A program made the position numbers and the translations under genes. The notes beneath the pieces are model-generated. The model saw only the letters and a list, made by a program, of their open reading frames with translations, made no database searches and had not been told where the DNA came from. Shown piece after piece: positions 8,186 to 16,815 of a DNA stretch of 64,000 nucleotides. Numbering within the stretch: position 1 is the first letter of the stretch; every line of letters starts with the position of its first letter. The stretch covers positions 1,550,001-1,614,000 of the forward strand of contig NZ_CP138332.1 of the NCBI RefSeq assembly GCF_033955345.1. The letters are read 5' to 3'. Source of the DNA: Sphingobacterium bambusae (GTDB taxonomy: Bacteria; Bacteroidota; Bacteroidia; Sphingobacteriales; Sphingobacteriaceae).

Positions 8186-9091
8186 ATGGAAAAAATCAAA
8201 GGCATTATTGCCGTATTTGTTGGGGCAGCAAGTTTTGGCATACTATCAACTTTTGTGAAGAAAGCCTATGCCAAGGGCTTTACGTTGGGCGAGGTTACCG
8301 GTGTGCAGGCCCTATTCGGCATGATACTATTGTGGGCAACGTTATTGCTACTGTATGTCGGCTATCGTAAGTACTTCAAGCGATATGCCCGTAAAAGCAG
8401 TCGTTGGATGATCCTGATCAGCGGGATTTCAACCGGTGCGGTAAGTTTGCTGTATTATAAGTGCGTGCAGCTGGTTCCAGCATCTCTTGCCATTGTTTTA
8501 CTGATGCAGTACATCTGGATTGGGCAGCTGATCGAATTTCTGGTGTTTAAAGAACGTCCGACACGAAGAAACATTGTTGGCATTTTTGTGATCCTGCTGG
8601 CCACTGTATTGGCGACCGGTTTATTGGAGCAAGATTTTCACACATTAGACATGATGGGGATCTTTTACGGCATGCTTGCCGCTAGTGCATACGCCATTTT
8701 TATCATTGTGAATGGGCGTGTAGGCAACGATCATCCGCCACTGCAGAAAAGTGCGTTCATGGTATCTGGTGCATGCCTCTTTATCTTTATCCTACTGCAG
8801 CCTTTTAGCTTATTTCATACAGACACCTTGCTGGAGATTGGACCTTATGGCCTGTTGCTGTCTGTTTTCGGAACGGTTCTTCCTCCAGTCATGTTCGCCT
8901 ATGGCATGCCCAAAATCGGCATTTCCTTGGGCAGTATCTTAAGTTCGGTGGAATTGCCAGTTGCCGTTTGCATGTCCTATTTCGTCTTGCATGAAACGGT
9001 GTCAATGCTGCAATTTGCGGGTGTAGTGTGTATTTTAGTTGTAGTTGTTGTGCTGAATATGCCGAAGGGATCCAATAGTTCTACGCCGTAG
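8186..9091 (+). CDS. DMT-superfamily transporter, two EamA domains
   Basis: A 301-residue inner-membrane protein with about ten hydrophobic segments arranged as two EamA repeats: IIAVFVGAASFGILSTFVKK at the start of the first and GMLAASAYAIFIIVNGRVGN at the start of the second. The VPASLAIVLLMQYIWIGQLI segment and the repeated PSRR-like cytoplasmic loops fit the drug/metabolite exporter group. Substrate unknown. The ATG at 8186 is preferred to the in-frame TTG at 8171 because TAACTTGC (8167-8174), a weak -7 box, covers the TTG. It converges with mtaB with 77 bases between them and no clear terminator. Confidence 0.85.
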   Translation: MEKIKGIIAVFVGAASFGILSTFVKKAYAKGFTLGEVTGVQALFGMILLWATLLLLYVGYRKYFKRYARKSSRWMILISGISTGAVSLLYYKCVQLVPASLAIVLLMQYIWIGQLIEFLVFKERPTRRNIVGIFVILLATVLATGLLEQDFHTLDMMGIFYGMLAASAYAIFIIVNGRVGNDHPPLQKSAFMVSGACLFIFILLQPFSLFHTDTLLEIGPYGLLLSVFGTVLPPVMFAYGMPKIGISLGSILSSVELPVAVCMSYFVLHETVSMLQFAGVVCILVVVVVLNMPKGSNSSTP

Positions 9092-9168
9092 TAGCCCCAT
9101 CAAAAGATCAGCATATTAATCCGAGTTGAATCGGTTCGCACAAGCGGATGTTGCCTGCTGCAGAAACC

Positions 9169-10491
9169 TTAGTGATGAACGAGGAGTTCGGGAAGTTCTT
9201 CGATGTCAACCTCTCCTTGTTCGGTTATTGACACAAATTTCACAGGAACAATCTCGTTCACGAGCAAAGGATCATAGAGGGAACGAACTTTTACGTAGTT
9301 TTTCGAAAAACCATGCATATATCCATCTTTCACATCACTTTCAAATAGCACCTCGCCTACTTTTCCAAGTTGGGCTTCATAAAAAGCACGGCGCTTCTTT
9401 TCGGATAAAATGTGGAGCATCTTGCTACGGTCGCTACGCTGTGCCCCGGGTACTGCACCTTCCATCTGGGCGGCAATAGTATTTTCACGCTCTGAGTAGG
9501 TAAACACATGCAAATACGAGATATCCATGTCGTTCAGGAAGTTGTATGTATCAATGAAGTCTTCGCGAGTCTCGCCGGGGAAGCCCACAATCACGTCGAC
9601 ACCTATACAGCAGTCAGGCATTAAAGATTTTATCTTGGCCACACGCTCGGTATATAGTTCCCTTTTATACCGGCGACGCATCATCCCCAAGACCTTGTTA
9701 TTACCCGATTGTAAGGGCATGTGAAAATGGGGCACAAAACGCTTGGATTGGGCTACAAACTCTATTATTTCATTGGCTAACAGATTGGGTTCTATAGAAG
9801 ATATACGAATACGATCTATGCCTTCCACATTATCCAGTGCTTTCACTAGATCCAAGAACTTATCCTGGCGCTTGCCTTCGCGAATACCGAAATCGCCGAT
9901 GTTGACACCGGTCAATACGATTTCCTTCACGCCGGATGCCGCAATTTCTTCCGCTTGGCGGACAATATCTTCAATTTTTCCGGAACGGCTGGCACCACGT
10001 GCCAACGGAATGGTACAAAACGTACAAGAATAGTCGCAACCATCCTGTACTTTCAGAAAGGTACGCGTGCGGTCGCCAATTGAAAAGGCGGAAACAAACT
10101 GTTTTGTTTCGTCAATAGGAGCATTGTGGATAACGGCCTTTTCTGTTTTGGTCAAATCGTTGATATGCTCGATAATGTTAAATTTCTCGGCTGCGCCCAA
10201 CACCATATCCACACCAGGAATTTCCGCAATTTCCTTTGGCTTGAGCTGGGCATAACACCCCACGATAGTCACATAAGCATTCGGAGAATGCTTCAACGCT
10301 TCTTTTACAACCTTACGACATTTCTTATCGGCATGATCGGTTACCGAACAGGTATTGATGACATAAACATCGGCAGGGCTATTAAAAGCTGTGGTTTCGT
10401 AACCTGCATCTTTAAAGATCCGGCCAATAGAGGACGTCTCCGAAAAATTCAGCTTACAACCCAAGGTATAAAATGCGACTTTCTTACTCAT
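9169..10491 (-). CDS. mtaB: tRNA (N6-threonylcarbamoyladenosine(37)-C2)-methylthiotransferase
   Basis: A 440-residue radical SAM methylthiotransferase. It begins KVAFYTLGCKLNFSETSSIG, the N-terminal domain with the first cluster Cys; further ligands lie in VINTCSVT and IVGCYAQ. The radical SAM motif is CDYSCTFCTIPLARG (C-x3-C-x2-C). A TRAM-like RNA-binding domain ends the protein. The N-terminus resembles MtaB rather than MiaB or RimO. It adds a methylthio group to t6A37 in tRNAs reading ANN codons. I chose the ATG at 10491; the extra upstream codons to 10569 overlap the promoter box. Confidence 0.93.
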   Translation of the reverse strand: MSKKVAFYTLGCKLNFSETSSIGRIFKDAGYETTAFNSPADVYVINTCSVTDHADKKCRKVVKEALKHSPNAYVTIVGCYAQLKPKEIAEIPGVDMVLGAAEKFNIIEHINDLTKTEKAVIHNAPIDETKQFVSAFSIGDRTRTFLKVQDGCDYSCTFCTIPLARGASRSGKIEDIVRQAEEIAASGVKEIVLTGVNIGDFGIREGKRQDKFLDLVKALDNVEGIDRIRISSIEPNLLANEIIEFVAQSKRFVPHFHMPLQSGNNKVLGMMRRRYKRELYTERVAKIKSLMPDCCIGVDVIVGFPGETREDFIDTYNFLNDMDISYLHVFTYSERENTIAAQMEGAVPGAQRSDRSKMLHILSEKKRRAFYEAQLGKVGEVLFESDVKDGYMHGFSKNYVKVRSLYDPLLVNEIVPVKFVSITEQGEVDIEELPELLVHH

Positions 10492-10499
10492 GATTTCGG

Positions 10500-10507
10500 C
10501 AAAAATA
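10500..10507 (-). promoter_or_regulatory. -7 box of mtaB
   Basis: Minus-strand TATTTTTG, an exact TAnnTTTG match, ends 8 bases before the ATG at 10491. The mRNA leader would be only a few bases long. Confidence 0.55.
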
Positions 10508-10549
10508 CATAAAAAGTAGCAAAATGTGAGTTGTTGAAAAATTGTGATA

Positions 10550-10578
10550 TTGTAATGATGTAAAAACAAGTATCTTCG
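10550..10578 (+). promoter_or_regulatory. Promoter of thyA-folA
   Basis: TTG (10550-10552) is followed after 18 bases by TATCTTCG (10571-10578), one mismatch from TAnnTTTG. Transcription would start near 10584, about 20 bases before the thyA ATG, and after the in-frame GTG at 10578. Confidence 0.5.
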
Positions 10579-10604
10579 TGGTCACACCTTTGGGACTTTT
10601 CAGG

Positions 10605-11426
10605 ATGAAACAATATATAGATTTACTTAAACACGTTTACGAAAACGGCGTAAATAAAACGGACAGAACAGGCACCGGAACACGCAGTGTATTTGGTTAT
10701 CAGATGCGCTTCAATCTACAGGAGGGTTTTCCGCTTGTCACGACAAAAAAGCTTCACTTGCGCTCCATCATCCATGAACTCATTTGGTTTTTGAAGGGAG
10801 AAACAAATATTAAATACCTGAAGGATAATGGTGTGAGTATATGGGATGAGTGGGCTGATGCCGAGGGTAACCTTGGTCCAGTTTACGGTTCTCAATGGCG
10901 GTCGTGGCCAACAGCAGATGGACGCCACATTGACCAGATCGCACAGGTTATACAACAGCTTAAAAAATCACCCGATTCCAGACGGATAATCGTATCTGCA
11001 TGGAACGTGGCCGAAATAGAAAATATGGCTCTACCTCCTTGTCATGCTTTTTTCCAGTTTTACGTTGCTCCGGCGGAGCCGGAGAAGGGTATACTCAAGC
11101 CGCGCTTGTCCTGCCAACTGTATCAACGCAGTGCCGATATTTTCTTGGGTGTGCCCTTTAACATCGCTTCCTACGCGCTGCTAACGATGATGGTCGCACA
11201 GGTTTGCGATATGGAAGCTGGTGACTTTGTACATACGTTGGGCGATGCACACATCTACAGCAACCACTTCGAACAAACAGAACTGCAATTAACCAGAGAA
11301 CCGAAGCCCCTTCCCACGATTAAGATCAACCCGGCGGTGAAGGATATATTTGATTTTACATTTGCAGATTTTGAGCTGGAAGACTACACGTTTCATCCGC
11401 ACATCAAAGCGCCGGTAGCTGTATAG
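10605..11426 (+). CDS. thyA: Thymidylate synthase
   Basis: A 273-residue protein aligning end to end with E. coli ThyA from [11 protein letters not shown] to HIKAPVAV. It makes dTMP from dUMP using methylene-tetrahydrofolate. The catalytic Cys is residue 146 in [12 protein letters not shown], and the Arg motif [11 protein letters not shown] and [20 protein letters not shown] are intact. About nine extra residues follow the FQFYV segment (APAEPEKGI), a short surface insertion. folA follows after 52 bases, pairing dTMP synthesis with regeneration of the dihydrofolate it produces. Confidence 0.98.
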   Translation: MKQYIDLLKHVYENGVNKTDRTGTGTRSVFGYQMRFNLQEGFPLVTTKKLHLRSIIHELIWFLKGETNIKYLKDNGVSIWDEWADAEGNLGPVYGSQWRSWPTADGRHIDQIAQVIQQLKKSPDSRRIIVSAWNVAEIENMALPPCHAFFQFYVAPAEPEKGILKPRLSCQLYQRSADIFLGVPFNIASYALLTMMVAQVCDMEAGDFVHTLGDAHIYSNHFEQTELQLTREPKPLPTIKINPAVKDIFDFTFADFELEDYTFHPHIKAPVAV

Positions 11427-11478
11427 CCAACCATTTTTACACATTGAAATAGATTTATTTTATCCACTTCTGATAAGT

Positions 11479-11973
11479 ATGAGCAACCTGAAGATAATAT
11501 TAATTGTAGCCGCCGCCGAAAACAATGCGATTGGAAAAGACAACCAAATGTTATGGCATTTGCCGGATGACTTCAAGTACTTCAAAAATAAAACTACTGC
11601 CCACTCCATTGTGATGGGCAGAAAAACCTACGAATCGATGGGCAAAGCTTTGCCTGATAGAAGGAATATTGTGTTGACCCGGAACGAGGACTGGTCGGCC
11701 GAGGAGGTCGACGTAGCCAATTCCATGAACGAGGTGCTCACCTACTGCCGTGATGAACGGGAGATTTACATCATTGGCGGGGGCCATATTTACAAGCAGT
11801 GGCTGCCTCAGGCACAGGAAGTACTTTTAACACGTGTACATGCAACTTTTGATGCAGACGCCTATTTCCCCGAGCTACCGACAGCGGAATGGAAGAAGGT
11901 AAAAAGCGAACGGCATGAGGCTGACGAACGCCACCAATATGAATTTACGTTTGAAACCTGGGAACGTATCTAA
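11479..11973 (+). CDS. folA: Dihydrofolate reductase
   Basis: A 164-residue enzyme that reduces dihydrofolate to tetrahydrofolate with NADPH. Family marks are IVAAAENNAIGKDNQMLWHL at the start, the substrate-binding acid in LPDDFKYFK (about Asp31), VMGRKTYESMG and the IYIIGGGHIYKQWLPQA nucleotide-binding segment. It lies 52 bases after thyA in the usual functional pair and ends in a long hairpin shared with the convergent ddl gene. Confidence 0.97.
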   Translation: MSNLKIILIVAAAENNAIGKDNQMLWHLPDDFKYFKNKTTAHSIVMGRKTYESMGKALPDRRNIVLTRNEDWSAEEVDVANSMNEVLTYCRDEREIYIIGGGHIYKQWLPQAQEVLLTRVHATFDADAYFPELPTAEWKKVKSERHEADERHQYEFTFETWERI

Positions 11974-11985
11974 ACGATTCAAGCA

Positions 11986-12032
11986 AAAAGAACAAGGGAT
12001 AGATTTTTCAAAAATCTATCCCTTGTTCTTTT
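11986..12032. terminator. Bidirectional terminator between folA and ddl
   Basis: A near-perfect inverted repeat of about 23 bases per arm: AAAAGAACAAGGGATAGATT on the left pairs with its complement ending in CTTGTTCTTTT on the right. A-rich and T-rich ends allow it to stop folA on the plus strand and ddl on the minus strand. Confidence 0.95.
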
Positions 12033-12044
12033 ATAAGGAGGAGG

Positions 12045-13055
12045 TTAGTTATTGCTTTTCAATGCCGCCTCGATGAGCTCGGCATAGAAATCGCCTTCCT
12101 TCATCCCGAACGCACGAACCTGCTGTGGAATAAAACTCTGCGGTGTCTGTCCGGGGATAGTATTTATTTCAATAAAGTAGAAATGGTCGGTTTCTTGTTG
12201 CAAAAAGAAATCGACACGTACCATCCCTCGGCAGTTTAGGCGCACATAGATCGCTTGGAGAATACGCGCCGCTCTAGCCTGCTGCTCTTCAGAAAGATCC
12301 GCAGGAGTTATCTCTTCGGTCAAACCGGGAATATATTTAGCTTCGAAATCAAAGAATTCGCGTGTCGTTTTTACTTCCGTTGCCGGCAGTACCACCAGCT
12401 CGCCCGCCGAGTTTCGAAAGATACCCTGCGAAAATTCACGACCGGTAACAAACTCTTCGATCAGCACTTGCTGACCTGTATTTTCGGCGTTGAAAGCCTT
12501 TTCCAACGCTAACGTCAATTCCGACGACTCTTTCACCTTCGTCATGCCTATGCTACTACCGCCGGCATTGGGCTTAACAAAGTAAGGTAACTTCAACTGT
12601 TCCTGCACTTGCTGCGCTGCTGTTTCACGATCTGTCTCAAATAGCAACACTGATTTTGCGACGAATAATTCTGGGATATCTGCCAAGATTGCCTTCGTGT
12701 ATCCCTTGTTCATGGTAAGCGCGGAAGTTAAGGCACTACAGGAAGTATAAGGAAGACCAATCATATCAAAGTAACCCTGTAAGCGGCCATCCTCTCCCGG
12801 GCTGCCATGAAGAATGATGAATGCGATATCAAAGGTCAAAAGATGTCCATTGATGACGAGTGAAAAATCCTCTTTATTCACAAGCGATTTAATTCCGGCG
12901 TCGTTCACGTGAAACCAGCTATCGACGCTGATCGTGATCGGATATACTTCATACCGTTCCGTATCCAACTGGGAATGTACAAATGCGGAGCTTTTGAAAG
13001 ACACTTCCGCTTCGCCGGTATAACCTCCGGTCACTAATGCTACTTTTCTTTTCAT
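12045..13055 (-). CDS. ddl: D-alanine--D-alanine ligase
   Basis: A 336-residue ATP-grasp enzyme that makes the D-Ala-D-Ala dipeptide used by MurF for the peptidoglycan stem. Motifs are KVALVTGGYTGEAEVSF at the N-terminus, ILHGSPGEDGRLQGYFDMIG, the ATP-grasp loop VKPNAGGSSIGMTKV, and the metal and substrate site RVDFFL with FIEINTIPGQTPQSF. The gene is not in the division cluster; it diverges from the PASTA protein and mltG genes, so cell-wall genes adjoin here too. Confidence 0.96.
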   Translation of the reverse strand: MKRKVALVTGGYTGEAEVSFKSSAFVHSQLDTERYEVYPITISVDSWFHVNDAGIKSLVNKEDFSLVINGHLLTFDIAFIILHGSPGEDGRLQGYFDMIGLPYTSCSALTSALTMNKGYTKAILADIPELFVAKSVLLFETDRETAAQQVQEQLKLPYFVKPNAGGSSIGMTKVKESSELTLALEKAFNAENTGQQVLIEEFVTGREFSQGIFRNSAGELVVLPATEVKTTREFFDFEAKYIPGLTEEITPADLSEEQQARAARILQAIYVRLNCRGMVRVDFFLQQETDHFYFIEINTIPGQTPQSFIPQQVRAFGMKEGDFYAELIEAALKSNN

Positions 13056-13161
13056 CTGTTATTTTTCTTCAAGATATCGCCCATCACACTGTAAATGCCC
13101 TCCTTCCCCATTGCACTTATCCCGACGATTCATAAATAATGTTAAAGCTGAACAAATATAA

Positions 13162-13192
13162 TTTGCGTTCCACGGAAAAACGAATATTTTTG
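13162..13192 (+). promoter_or_regulatory. Promoter of the PASTA protein-mltG unit
   Basis: TTTG (13162-13165) and TATTTTTG (13185-13192) are separated by 19 bases, an ideal Bacteroidota -33/-7 pair. Transcription should start near 13199, giving a leader of about 75 bases before the ATG at 13273. Confidence 0.75.
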
Positions 13193-13272
13193 CTTATTAT
13201 ATTAGTGGTAACGCTTATGGGCATATCGAAGCAAATTGGCTTAACTATTGCTCTTATTATTTCAAAGAATCC

Positions 13273-14028
13273 ATGTCAAAACTGTTGTTGTATCTGAAAA
13301 CAGATGCTTTTCGAAAAAATCTAATCGCGGCTTTTGTCGTTGTCCTTCTTTTATTTTTGGTTATCTATTTCGGATTACGGGCTTACACCAAGCATGGCGT
13401 TGCGATCGAGGTTCCTCAGGTGAAAGGCATGCAGATTGACGAGGCAATTCGAGTTTTGGAGAAAGCTGATCTTGAATATTATATAGACTCCGTTTATCAA
13501 ATGGACATGAAGCCCGGCTTAGTTATCGAGCAAGATCCTGAGCCGAGTTCCCATGTAAAAACAGGACGTACGATCTACCTAACCATTATCACGCAGGTAC
13601 CGCCGGACGTTGCTTTTCCAGACATTATTGACAAAACATTTATCGAAGCGTCCGCTATGCTTCGTAACCAATCGCTAAAAGTTGGCGATACGGTCTACGT
13701 TTCTGATATCGCGCGCGACGTAGTGTTGGATGTAAAATTTGCAGGACAACCGCTGAAAGCAGGAAGAATGGTTCCTAAAGGATCGAAGATCACGTTGGTT
13801 TTAGGAAATGGTCGTGGTGCTAGCGAGGTGGAACTCCCCAATTTAATAGGATTTTCATTGGAAGAGGCTCGTTTTGCTTTGACAGGCGTGGGACTAAACG
13901 TCGGCACATTGACTTACAGCGGCTCGGTGCTGGACTCGTTGAGTGCCAAAGTTATCAGTCAACAACCGGATAGTACGGCTGGTTTTGTAGGCATTGGCAC
14001 AGCCGTGAACTTAACATTATCAAATTAA
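13273..14028 (+). CDS. Membrane-anchored PASTA-domain protein
   Basis: A 251-residue protein with a short cytoplasmic N-terminus, one membrane helix (about residues 18-38, LIAAFVVVLLLFLVIYFGLR) and three PASTA repeats outside the membrane: about 43-113 (starting VEVPQVKGM-like, IEVPQVKG), 116-186 (VAFPDIIDKTFIEASAML) and 190-251 (VELPNLIGFSLEEARFAL). PASTA domains bind peptidoglycan or lipid II in PBPs and Ser/Thr kinases, but there is no kinase domain here. The gene precedes mltG by 10 bases and diverges from ddl, so a cell-wall sensing or tethering role is likely but inferred. Confidence 0.9.
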   Translation: MSKLLLYLKTDAFRKNLIAAFVVVLLLFLVIYFGLRAYTKHGVAIEVPQVKGMQIDEAIRVLEKADLEYYIDSVYQMDMKPGLVIEQDPEPSSHVKTGRTIYLTIITQVPPDVAFPDIIDKTFIEASAMLRNQSLKVGDTVYVSDIARDVVLDVKFAGQPLKAGRMVPKGSKITLVLGNGRGASEVELPNLIGFSLEEARFALTGVGLNVGTLTYSGSVLDSLSAKVISQQPDSTAGFVGIGTAVNLTLSN

Positions 14029-14038
14029 GGAGCTTGAA

Positions 14039-15082
14039 ATGAGCGATAAAAAAAGAGGTTTTCCAAAATTTTTAAAAATTGTACTGCTTTTAATGTTAGT
14101 AGGTGGTATTGTGGTCGGCTACCTAGGCTATCAAGCATTTCTTGGTTCCAGTGTAACTAAAAATGAGCCCTACTTGTATGTTCACACCGGCGACAGCTAC
14201 GCTGATGTGTTAAAGCAGTTAGAAGAAAAGAACATCGTTACAAATGTACAGTTCTTCGACTACGTCGCTAAAGCTATGGACTATCCGAGTGCTGTGAAAC
14301 CTGGAAAGTACAAATTGACGGAAGGTCTATCCAACAGGAGGCTTATCGGCAACTTGCGTGGAGGTTATCAAGAGGCTGTAAAATTCCGGTTCGAGAATAT
14401 CCGTTTGAAAGAGAATTTTGCAGCATTGCTGGGGAAGAACTTCGAAGCCGACTCCGTTTCTTTTCTAAATATTTTGCAAAATAATGCCGTTGCGGAGTCC
14501 TATGGTTTTACGGAAGCAAACTTCTTTAGCATGTTTATCCCAAATACCTACGAGATATACTGGAACACCTCGCCGGACAAGATTGTAGCACGTTTCCACG
14601 ATGAGTACAATACGTTTTGGAACACCGAAAGAAAAGAGAAGGCAGCTGCTTTAAACCTAACGCCTCAAGAGGTGAGTGTTTTGGCTTCCATTGTCAAGGG
14701 AGAGGCATTGCATAGAGATGAGATGCCGAAAATAGCCGGTCTTTATCTCAACCGCCTGAAGCGAGGCATCCTGCTGCAAGCAGATCCTACCGTGATCTTT
14801 GCGAATAATGATTTCAGTATCCGTCGGGTGCTTAACAAACACCTGACAATAGACAATCCTTACAACACATACCGTTTTAAAGGATTGCCTCCAGGCCCTA
14901 TCATGTTGCCCAGCATCGCTGCGATTGATGCTGTTTTAAACTATGCAAAGCACGACTACATCTATATGTGTGCAAAAGATGATTTTTCGGGATACCACAA
15001 TTTTGCCGTTACACAAGCAGAACATTTGGTCAACGCCCGAAAATTCCAACGTGCGCTAGACGCCCGTAATATCAAGAAATAA
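14039..15082 (+). CDS. mltG: Endolytic transglycosylase MltG
   Basis: A 347-residue membrane protein with one N-terminal helix (about residues 11-30) and a periplasmic YceG-like domain. The family core is ASIVKGEALHRDEMPKIAGL with the catalytic Glu, then LNRLKRGILLQADPTVIF and PYNTYRFKGLPPGPI. The usual SIVEKET motif reads SIVKGEA; the second Glu, which I take as catalytic, is kept. MltG cuts nascent glycan strands and sets their length. It follows the PASTA gene by 10 bases, so the pair are probably co-expressed. Confidence 0.93.
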   Translation: MSDKKRGFPKFLKIVLLLMLVGGIVVGYLGYQAFLGSSVTKNEPYLYVHTGDSYADVLKQLEEKNIVTNVQFFDYVAKAMDYPSAVKPGKYKLTEGLSNRRLIGNLRGGYQEAVKFRFENIRLKENFAALLGKNFEADSVSFLNILQNNAVAESYGFTEANFFSMFIPNTYEIYWNTSPDKIVARFHDEYNTFWNTERKEKAAALNLTPQEVSVLASIVKGEALHRDEMPKIAGLYLNRLKRGILLQADPTVIFANNDFSIRRVLNKHLTIDNPYNTYRFKGLPPGPIMLPSIAAIDAVLNYAKHDYIYMCAKDDFSGYHNFAVTQAEHLVNARKFQRALDARNIKK

Positions 15083-15098
15083 TTACTTTACAACATCA

Positions 15099-15153
15099 GG
15101 AAACGACCGCGACGAAGGCAACTTAGTGCTAAATAAAACAAACGGTCGTTTCC
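15099..15153 (+). repeat. Long-loop hairpin between mltG and the thioesterase gene
   Basis: GGAAACGACCG (15099-15109) is the exact reverse complement of CGGTCGTTTCC (15143-15153), with a 33-base loop. TCTTAAC follows, not a strong T tract. It may be a weak terminator of mltG or an RNA processing structure. Confidence 0.6.
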
Positions 15154-15186
15154 TCTTAACTATACTTTCCATTTTTACTTTTCAAC

Positions 15187-15597
15187 ATGTTTACACACGA
15201 GACCACATTAAGGACAAGATATGCAGAGACGGATCAAATGGGCTATGTGTATTATGGAAATTACGCATCTTACTATGAGGTAGCGCGTACAGAGATGTTA
15301 AGAAGTACAGGAATTTCCTACAGAGAACTCGAAGAAATGGGGGTTATGCTTCCTGTGACCGATCTTACCTGCAAGTATATGCAGCCCGCTCGTTACGACG
15401 ATTTGATCACCATAAAAACCTACATCCGCGAGAAGCCCAACGTGCGTATCAAATTTGAGTATGAGGTTTTTAACGAAAATGGCGTACTTTTGAACACCGG
15501 CTCAACGCAACTTGTTTTTGTTGACATGGAAAAAAAACGGCCGTGCAAAGCTCCACAAATATTTCAGGAAAAAATTGCGCCTTACTTTAGTGTTTAA
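15187..15597 (+). CDS. Acyl-CoA thioesterase, YbgC/4HBT hot-dog family
   Basis: A 136-residue hot-dog-fold protein. The signature RYAETDQMGYVYYGNYASYY, followed by EVARTEMLRSTG, contains the catalytic Asp of the 4-hydroxybenzoyl-CoA thioesterase/YbgC group. It should hydrolyse acyl-CoA or acyl-carrier thioesters in the cytoplasm. Its stop overlaps the next start by one base (TAATG), which indicates translational coupling with the YihY gene. The exact substrate cannot be told from sequence. Confidence 0.9.
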   Translation: MFTHETTLRTRYAETDQMGYVYYGNYASYYEVARTEMLRSTGISYRELEEMGVMLPVTDLTCKYMQPARYDDLITIKTYIREKPNVRIKFEYEVFNENGVLLNTGSTQLVFVDMEKKRPCKAPQIFQEKIAPYFSV

Positions 15598-16568
15598 TGC
15601 AGAAGAACATACATAGCTCCCTTTTACGCATCAAGATTTACGATAGGTTTATTGAATGGACAAAGGTGGCTATTATCCCAGGATTTGGTTCTCTTCCGCT
15701 ATATACGGTGTTCAGTTTTTTCTTTCAAGAAATCGCGCGCGAATCTATCCTCAATAAGGCGTCATCCTTGGCTTACAACTTTATGTTGGCTATCTTTCCC
15801 GGTATTCTGTTTTTGTTTACCCTCATCCCTTACATACCGGTAGACAACTTCCAACAGAAGCTACTGGACCTGATCCAGGTTGCACTGCCGCATAATGCCT
15901 ATGAATTTCTGCAAGCCACGCTAATCGATATCGTCAAGAACCAAAATTCAGGTTTGTTGTCTGTCGGTTTTTTGTTGGCAACCTTTTTTGCTACCAACGG
16001 CATGACCACCTTAATGATGGCCTTTAACAAGGCGTCTCTTGCTAAAGAAAAGAGATCTTGGCTACGTCGTCGGATTGCTGCAATAGGCCTATCTTTTGCT
16101 ATTATCTTGGCTTTGGCGACGGGTATCGGTATTTTCACGGGAGCAGGCTTTATCATCAATTATCTCAAGAAACAGATCGACTACGATATATCTTGGTTTT
16201 GGACATTCATTGTCACTTTATCCCGCTGGATTGTCCTCTTTGGTATATATTTTATTACCGTAAGCATCTTGTACAAATTTGGGCCAAGTGATGCGAAGAA
16301 ATGGAAGTTTCTAAATGCCGGCGCGAGTTTGGCAACTATTTTGGCCATCTTGACTTTCACCGGCTTTACCTTTTACATTGACAATTTCGGCGCGTACAAC
16401 AAACTGTATGGATCGATCGGTACATTGATTGTCGTGATGATTTGGATGTACCTAAATTCCTTGATCCTTTTAATAGGATTTGAACTCAACGCCGCTATCG
16501 CGCTATCCAAACAAAGCATTAAAATTGTTAAGCCACGCGTCTACAATTCATTTAAAGCTGAGGAGTAG
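15597..16568 (+). CDS. YihY/virulence factor BrkB family membrane protein
   Basis: A 323-residue inner-membrane protein with about six hydrophobic segments. The family pattern is clear: ASSLAYNFMLAIFPGILFLF near the start, LLATFFATNGMTTLMMAFNK in the middle and GTLIVVMIWMYLNSLILLIG near the end. Once misnamed RNase BN, the family has no proven biochemical function. A basic C-terminal tail is cytoplasmic. It overlaps the thioesterase stop by one base. No terminator is seen in the 247 bases before rpsA. Confidence 0.9.
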   Translation: MQKNIHSSLLRIKIYDRFIEWTKVAIIPGFGSLPLYTVFSFFFQEIARESILNKASSLAYNFMLAIFPGILFLFTLIPYIPVDNFQQKLLDLIQVALPHNAYEFLQATLIDIVKNQNSGLLSVGFLLATFFATNGMTTLMMAFNKASLAKEKRSWLRRRIAAIGLSFAIILALATGIGIFTGAGFIINYLKKQIDYDISWFWTFIVTLSRWIVLFGIYFITVSILYKFGPSDAKKWKFLNAGASLATILAILTFTGFTFYIDNFGAYNKLYGSIGTLIVVMIWMYLNSLILLIGFELNAAIALSKQSIKIVKPRVYNSFKAEE

Positions 16569-16748
16569 GATAGAAAAATACACAATCAACTACTAACCAT
16601 AAGATTACAGCAAGAATCCATTCTCCATAAATGTCAATACAGAAAACGTCAATGACCAATATGGGTGGTGCAAATTAGCTTAAAGGATTCTGTTAACCCT
16701 TGTCTCGTTGATAAAATAGCGTCTAAAACATTTTTTTCACTTAATCTC

Positions 16749-16776
16749 TTGTATATAAAAGTTTTTCGTATTTTTG
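16749..16776 (+). promoter_or_regulatory. Promoter of rpsA
   Basis: TTG (16749-16751) and TATTTTTG (16769-16776), separated by 17 bases, form a Bacteroidota promoter. The leader of about 34 bases contains a small CCC/GGG hairpin and AGGAG at 16799-16803, 12 bases before the ATG. Confidence 0.7.
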
Positions 16777-16815
16777 CAGTCCCTACAATGTGGGGAAAAG
16801 GAGAAAAAATAATTA

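Noticed and set aside
13139..13297. A 52-codon plus-strand frame with a hydrophobic stretch, overlapping the start of the PASTA gene
   Set aside because: A perfect -33/-7 promoter (13162-13192) lies inside it, so it would not be transcribed from that promoter, and it overlaps the next gene out of frame.
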